Of a stretch of 64,000 nt of DNA, positions 59,894 to 64,000 are shown one piece after another. Below the pieces are notes generated by a model. That model had not been told where the DNA came from, made no database searches, and was given only the letters and a program-made list of their open reading frames with translations. Made by a program: the position numbers and the translations under genes. How positions within the stretch are numbered: the first letter of the stretch is position 1; each line of letters starts with the position of its first letter. Source of the stretch: Chryseobacterium sp. JUb7 (GTDB lineage Bacteria > Bacteroidota > Bacteroidia > Flavobacteriales > Weeksellaceae); NCBI RefSeq assembly GCF_024806495.1, contig NZ_JANUFF010000002.1:496001-560000 (forward strand), read 5' to 3'.

Positions 59894-60027
59894 ATTAGTT
59901 AAATTACAATTTTCTTAAAAAATATAAGTATTTTTTGCAAATTTATAAAAAATAATTTAACTAAAAAAATTATATCAAACATTAACAATAATTAACACGG
60001 ATGATAAAAATCATTAAAATATTCAGA

Positions 60028-63000
60028 TTATTTACCCCCTGATTTTGTAGAATCTGTTTTTATTTCAGTTTTGGCATCTGCCTGTTTTTTATCTTTTTTC
60101 TTCTTTTTAAACAAAGAATTGAAGCTCTTCGTCCATACAATACCTCCACCATAGGCTTGATTAGCAGTTCCGTTTGACCCTGCTCCATTTACCATACCGA
60201 TGTTTGAAGGCTTTGAATATCCTCTTAAAATTAAACCTCCGTCATTCTTTTTAGAAATGTCATACTCAATTGACCCTTCACCTGAGAGGTAATTTGTCTC
60301 CGTATTTTCAGTTTTTGTCAAAGGAATTCCAAGTCCAGTTTTCACCTTAATACGTGGTGAAAGCGCAAAGCTAACCCCTGCATTGGCACGGTCTCCTGTA
60401 TTGGAATACTGATCTCCCTTTACATAATTAAGGTCAATCTGAAATTCGTTACTCATTGTATTAAGAACTGAGCCTAGCTGTTTCAACAGCATATTGTAAC
60501 CAGAAGATTCGGCTACACCGGCCACATCTACATCTACTCCACCCGTATTGGAAACATTGAAACTATTCAGTAACAGAATAGATCCGAACTGAAGAACTTT
60601 TTCCCCTTCCTGACTCATTTTTGCAGCCAGTGTTTCTTTCACCTGACTGGAAACATCCAGCGCAGAAACATTAAGATCCACTTTTGGATCTATCAGTGAC
60701 TGTGTGATATTAGCCTGCAGCAAAATACTGATCGGCTGAAGACTTCCCATATTCAGATATTCTCCTGCATTGGAAACCATTCTTACATAATTTGCACTGA
60801 TATCAAGAGCAGGCTTCATCGCATCACCATCCCAGCGGATACTGCTTCCTTTCTCAATCTGGAATGTTTTATTAAGGATCGCTTTGGATACGAATGTTCC
60901 GTTATCCACTTTATAAGTACCGCCCATGGCAATATTCCCCTGTCTGCTCATCTGGAATCTCAAATCGTCAGCAACCCCTTTTACAGTAATATTTCCAACA
61001 TCATCTCCGACCAAGACATTTACCGTTGTCCCCTTATCAACATCAAGATTGAAATCGATATTCATATTGGCGCCTGTTTTTTTCTTTTCTTCAAGGGTGA
61101 TCAATCCGTCTTTTCCTTCTTTTAAGAACCTCAGCATTTTAAACTCTTCAACATTTGAAGTCGACCCTGAATTAAAAGTAAAGGTACTTCCATTCAGCGC
61201 TTTCATATTTGGTGTTGAAATACTTAATCCGGAAACAGGTCCGTCCACATATAAATCTCCCTGCCCATATACCCTTCCCCAGAAAAGATCATAATCTTTT
61301 TGGGTTGTATTAAGCATCAGTAAATTATCCGCCCTCATTACAAGGTTGACGCCCATCGAAGAAAGAGTTTCAAACTGTATCGCTCCTGAAATATTTCCTT
61401 TGGAGTTTGATCTTCCGTCATGTACTTCAATATTGTTAAGAATTGCAAGACCTTTTGTTAAAGGAATAACAGTATCATCAAATGAATAATCAACTCCGGT
61501 GAATAAAAGTTTCAGACCAAAACCTTTCAAAGCAATATCTCCACTGTAATCAAGATCATTAAACTTACCTGTAACTTTAAGATCTCCGGTTGCCTTACCT
61601 CTTAAATTTCCAAAAATGGTGTGTACAAACTGCTGTGCAAAAGCAACATCAAAATCCCGCATTTCAGCAGTCAAATCAATGGTTGGAGAAGCCGTATTAT
61701 TATTGATTGTTCCGATAACACTCAGATTATTATTACCCAGAACTCCTGCAGAAGCGACTTTGATATCAATATCATAAACATTTAATGAAAAACCATTGGT
61801 TGCCGAGATGGTGATATTTCCCATATCATTTCCATTCATTTTAATGTCATCAATCGTCATATCCACCAAAGGCTGAAGCGTACTTTTGTCCATTTTGATC
61901 TTCACACTCCCATTGGCAAGCCCCTTGATATCCATAGAATTTCCACCGGACTGCATGTCCAGAAGCTTTTCAATGGCAAAATTGTCGATATCGGCATCTA
62001 CATAAAAATCTTTTGCCGATTTAAACTGTGCATCTTTTATCAAAAGAGCACTGTTATCAGAATAGATTCTCAGGTTATGAATATCAAAATCTGCTGTTTT
62101 CTTCCGGTACGTAATAGAATGATCCAATTCAGGGCTGGTATCAATTGCCCAGGTAACATTATTAAATTTTACTTCTGTGGGTTCAAATCTGAATACATAA
62201 TCACCTATCGTATTGGTAGATTGATTGACGTTAATAGCATACTCTTTCAGATTATCATTCGTTTCATCTTCCTGGTTACCATGCTTGAATTTCGTAGCCA
62301 GATGGAGAATAGAATTATTCTCGTTTCTGCCACTCAGTGTAATATCTTTAAGGATATTTTTATTGTATTCTATCCTGTTTATTTTTGCAAAAATCTGTTC
62401 GTCAAGATTGGCGGTATTAATTCTCACCATGACACTATCGACCATCGCACTGTCTTTGGAGATATTCCCCCTTTCGTTAATTTTATACTCAGGGTTTGCT
62501 GCTGCCAAAGCTTTATCTGCCTCTGTGATTTCTTCTTTTTTGGTCATCAGATACTTTAGAGAAGCTGCATCCAGATTTAATACTAAATTATTAGAATTCC
62601 CATCATACTTCCCTTCCACTTTAGCTCCCTGCGGAAGTTTGAGATCTGGCAGAAAATAACTTACCAGCCCCTGCTGAACATCAAAATTCATATCAAATTC
62701 CTGTCCTCGGTACAGTTTTCTGGGTGGCGGACCTACCAGTATTTTACCCAGCCCGTTCTGAACCATTCCTGATAAATCTGCAAGGCTGTATCTTCCCGAA
62801 ATTTTACCATTAACAGCTCCCGGAGCATCAACATCAATCACACGGTTTCCTCCTTCAACAAAAGTCTTAAGCTTAGCATTCGGAATAATATATTTTTGAT
62901 CAGCTGTTGCAAAGTTCACCTGATTAGCCTCTATATCCAGAATAAGATCATTAATCGTAGACATAGACATTTTACCAACCACCTGACCGCTTACAATCTG

Positions 63001-64000
63001 ATTTCCGGGCTTATCTGTGAAATAATTCATATTCAGATAGCTCACATCAGCATCCACATCCATTGAAATCCTTGGAGTACTGAAATCAATCAGCCCTTTT
63101 ACAGTGGCTTTTGCCTGTTCATCATTTACCGTAATCAGTCCATTATATTTTTTATGATCCAGTAAACCGTCCAGATTAAGATTATTGATCTCCTTATTCA
63201 TAATCTCAATACTTGAAATTTGAGATTTTGTAGTAAGGCGCATCGTATTAACGTCAAAACTCTGTCCGTTAACATCAAAATTTCCGGAGATTAAACCTAC
63301 CGATTTATTTTTTGTAATAACTGAAGTATTCAGATCTCTTACCTCCAGATATCCGCTGTATTTTGGAAGTGTTGTGCTGTATCCTGTAAGAGAAAACTTG
63401 GTAATTTTTGCCTGTCCTATTCCTGTCATCAGATTACCCGCTGACACATATACCTGTTGGGGAGTCACTCGCGCAGCTCCATTGTACTTTAATTTTCCAA
63501 AATCATCAGCAAAATTCTTCATTTTTGTAGAAATAAATGAAGGCATCATTGCTTTCAGATCTTTATATGTGAAATCTGTTGAAAGATTATTCGTCTCAAT
63601 TAAAAAATTTCCTTTTAATAAATTGTCAACCCTCATTGTTTTGGTTGCAATATTTACATCAGGATTTCGGATCAGAAAATTTTCAAGATGGAACTTATTC
63701 AAAGGCCCGGTCATTTTTCCGGAGACATTGAAAGGTTTAAAATTATCCCAGTTAGTCACAAAATAGCTGATATCATAACCACTCAGCTGGCTTCCCTGCT
63801 GAAGGTTCATATCCCAGCGCACTCTGTCTGCAAAATCGGCCCATGATCCTTTATTAAGGTTAAATTTAATATCTCCCTGTAAAAGGGTGTGATCCGTATT
63901 TAATGTCAAATCTTTCAGAGACAGAAAATCCTGAGTCATCGAAAGTTCAGTTGAAAAAGTATCTACTGTATGAGATTTTCCCCATCTGGTGGTGACAAAG
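60028..64000 (-). CDS. TamB-like translocation and assembly module protein, 5'-truncated by the window edge
   Basis: 1323 residues are visible and the frame is still open at base 64000, so the N terminus lies outside the window. The long series of beta-strand repeats (LKDLTLNTDHTLLQGDIKFNL, FDVNGQSFDV, LDVSGRYSL-like units) is typical of the AsmA/TamB superfamily of envelope lipid-transport and outer-membrane assembly proteins. The C-terminal TamB (DUF490) domain covers about the last 350 residues, including GTYKVDNGTFVSKAILNKTFQIEKGSSIRWDG and VDLNYVKGDQYSNTGD. The lysine-rich tail (KKKKDKKQADAK) is odd but seen in this phylum. Confidence 0.88.
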   Translation of the reverse strand, partial: FVTTRWGKSHTVDTFSTELSMTQDFLSLKDLTLNTDHTLLQGDIKFNLNKGSWADFADRVRWDMNLQQGSQLSGYDISYFVTNWDNFKPFNVSGKMTGPLNKFHLENFLIRNPDVNIATKTMRVDNLLKGNFLIETNNLSTDFTYKDLKAMMPSFISTKMKNFADDFGKLKYNGAARVTPQQVYVSAGNLMTGIGQAKITKFSLTGYSTTLPKYSGYLEVRDLNTSVITKNKSVGLISGNFDVNGQSFDVNTMRLTTKSQISSIEIMNKEINNLNLDGLLDHKKYNGLITVNDEQAKATVKGLIDFSTPRISMDVDADVSYLNMNYFTDKPGNQIVSGQVVGKMSMSTINDLILDIEANQVNFATADQKYIIPNAKLKTFVEGGNRVIDVDAPGAVNGKISGRYSLADLSGMVQNGLGKILVGPPPRKLYRGQEFDMNFDVQQGLVSYFLPDLKLPQGAKVEGKYDGNSNNLVLNLDAASLKYLMTKKEEITEADKALAAANPEYKINERGNISKDSAMVDSVMVRINTANLDEQIFAKINRIEYNKNILKDITLSGRNENNSILHLATKFKHGNQEDETNDNLKEYAINVNQSTNTIGDYVFRFEPTEVKFNNVTWAIDTSPELDHSITYRKKTADFDIHNLRIYSDNSALLIKDAQFKSAKDFYVDADIDNFAIEKLLDMQSGGNSMDIKGLANGSVKIKMDKSTLQPLVDMTIDDIKMNGNDMGNITISATNGFSLNVYDIDIKVASAGVLGNNNLSVIGTINNNTASPTIDLTAEMRDFDVAFAQQFVHTIFGNLRGKATGDLKVTGKFNDLDYSGDIALKGFGLKLLFTGVDYSFDDTVIPLTKGLAILNNIEVHDGRSNSKGNISGAIQFETLSSMGVNLVMRADNLLMLNTTQKDYDLFWGRVYGQGDLYVDGPVSGLSISTPNMKALNGSTFTFNSGSTSNVEEFKMLRFLKEGKDGLITLEEKKKTGANMNIDFNLDVDKGTTVNVLVGDDVGNITVKGVADDLRFQMSRQGNIAMGGTYKVDNGTFVSKAILNKTFQIEKGSSIRWDGDAMKPALDISANYVRMVSNAGEYLNMGSLQPISILLQANITQSLIDPKVDLNVSALDVSSQVKETLAAKMSQEGEKVLQFGSILLLNSFNVSNTGGVDVDVAGVAESSGYNMLLKQLGSVLNTMSNEFQIDLNYVKGDQYSNTGDRANAGVSFALSPRIKVKTGLGIPLTKTENTETNYLSGEGSIEYDISKKNDGGLILRGYSKPSNIGMVNGAGSNGTANQAYGGGIVWTKSFNSLFKKKKKDKKQADAKTEIKTDSTKSGGK

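Noticed and set aside
1..64000. tRNA or rRNA genes
   Set aside because: I inspected the intergenic gaps and saw no cloverleaf or conserved rRNA segment.

Overview
The window looks like chromosomal DNA of a flavobacterium of the Chryseobacterium/Elizabethkingia type (Bacteroidota, Weeksellaceae). Supporting signs are the low G+C content, promoters of the Bacteroidota form (TTG/TTTG, about 20 bp, TAnnTTTG), many secreted proteins whose signal peptides end in ...AQ or ...SQ, a PNGase F type glycoamidase, a NagB-deacetylase fusion and a split transketolase. These are taxonomic inferences; no 16S gene is present. The first gene (base 1) and the last gene (base 64000) are cut by the window edges.

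Bases 1-12175: tyrosine catabolism genes hppD and fahA (without hmgA), a flavin reductase-like protein, three alpha/beta hydrolases, a HipA-like kinase paired with a DUF3037 protein, a membrane phospholipase D-like protein and the nagB-deacetylase fusion. Bases 12176-25400: a UvrD/PcrA helicase (minus), a calcium-repeat secreted protein, an active/inactive pair of M16 peptidases, secG, and a minus-strand run recR-GT2-acyltransferase-epimerase-glycosyltransferase for surface glycan synthesis. Bases 25400-32910: dipeptidase pepD, a YwqK-like gene broken by a nonsense codon, a LOG-family protein, a prolyl oligopeptidase, a RelE/ParE toxin remnant, a ferredoxin/ferredoxin-reductase pair and a DUF3108 protein.

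Bases 32910-35296 hold the most unusual part of the window. No conventional gene is present. Instead there are six tandem minus-strand transcription units of about 130-170 nt. Each has the same upstream double site (TGTAGATATATATC, then TGTAGATATTTTTCTACA 21-22 bp further on), exactly 32 bp between that site and a TAnnTTTG promoter box, one to three copies of an ACACARATGAT motif, and a strong intrinsic terminator. Three units are nearly identical at a 372-bp period. The array lies directly downstream of a LuxR-type response regulator and its histidine kinase, transcribed in the same direction. I infer a two-component system that drives a family of paralogous small RNAs, similar in logic to Qrr or CsrB/RsmZ-type RNAs but with an unrelated sequence. 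A 14-nt exact match to the motif lies at 44674-44687, behind the PNGase F gene.

Bases 37746-54597: pheS, a YceI lipoprotein, an ABC ATPase, a PhnA-like zinc ribbon protein, an RsmB/NOP2-type rRNA methyltransferase, PNGase F, asnB, an MFS exporter, a pirin/GNAT/FMN-reductase/OsmC stress cluster with internal duplication, and a sodium:solute symporter. Bases 54600-64000: a small exported protein, transketolase split into two genes with an unrelated exported-protein gene between them, a GNAT acetyltransferase, a small membrane protein, an Lrp/AsnC regulator, and the C-terminal 1323 residues of a TamB-like protein. Short inverted-repeat (REP-like) elements lie in several intergenic gaps.
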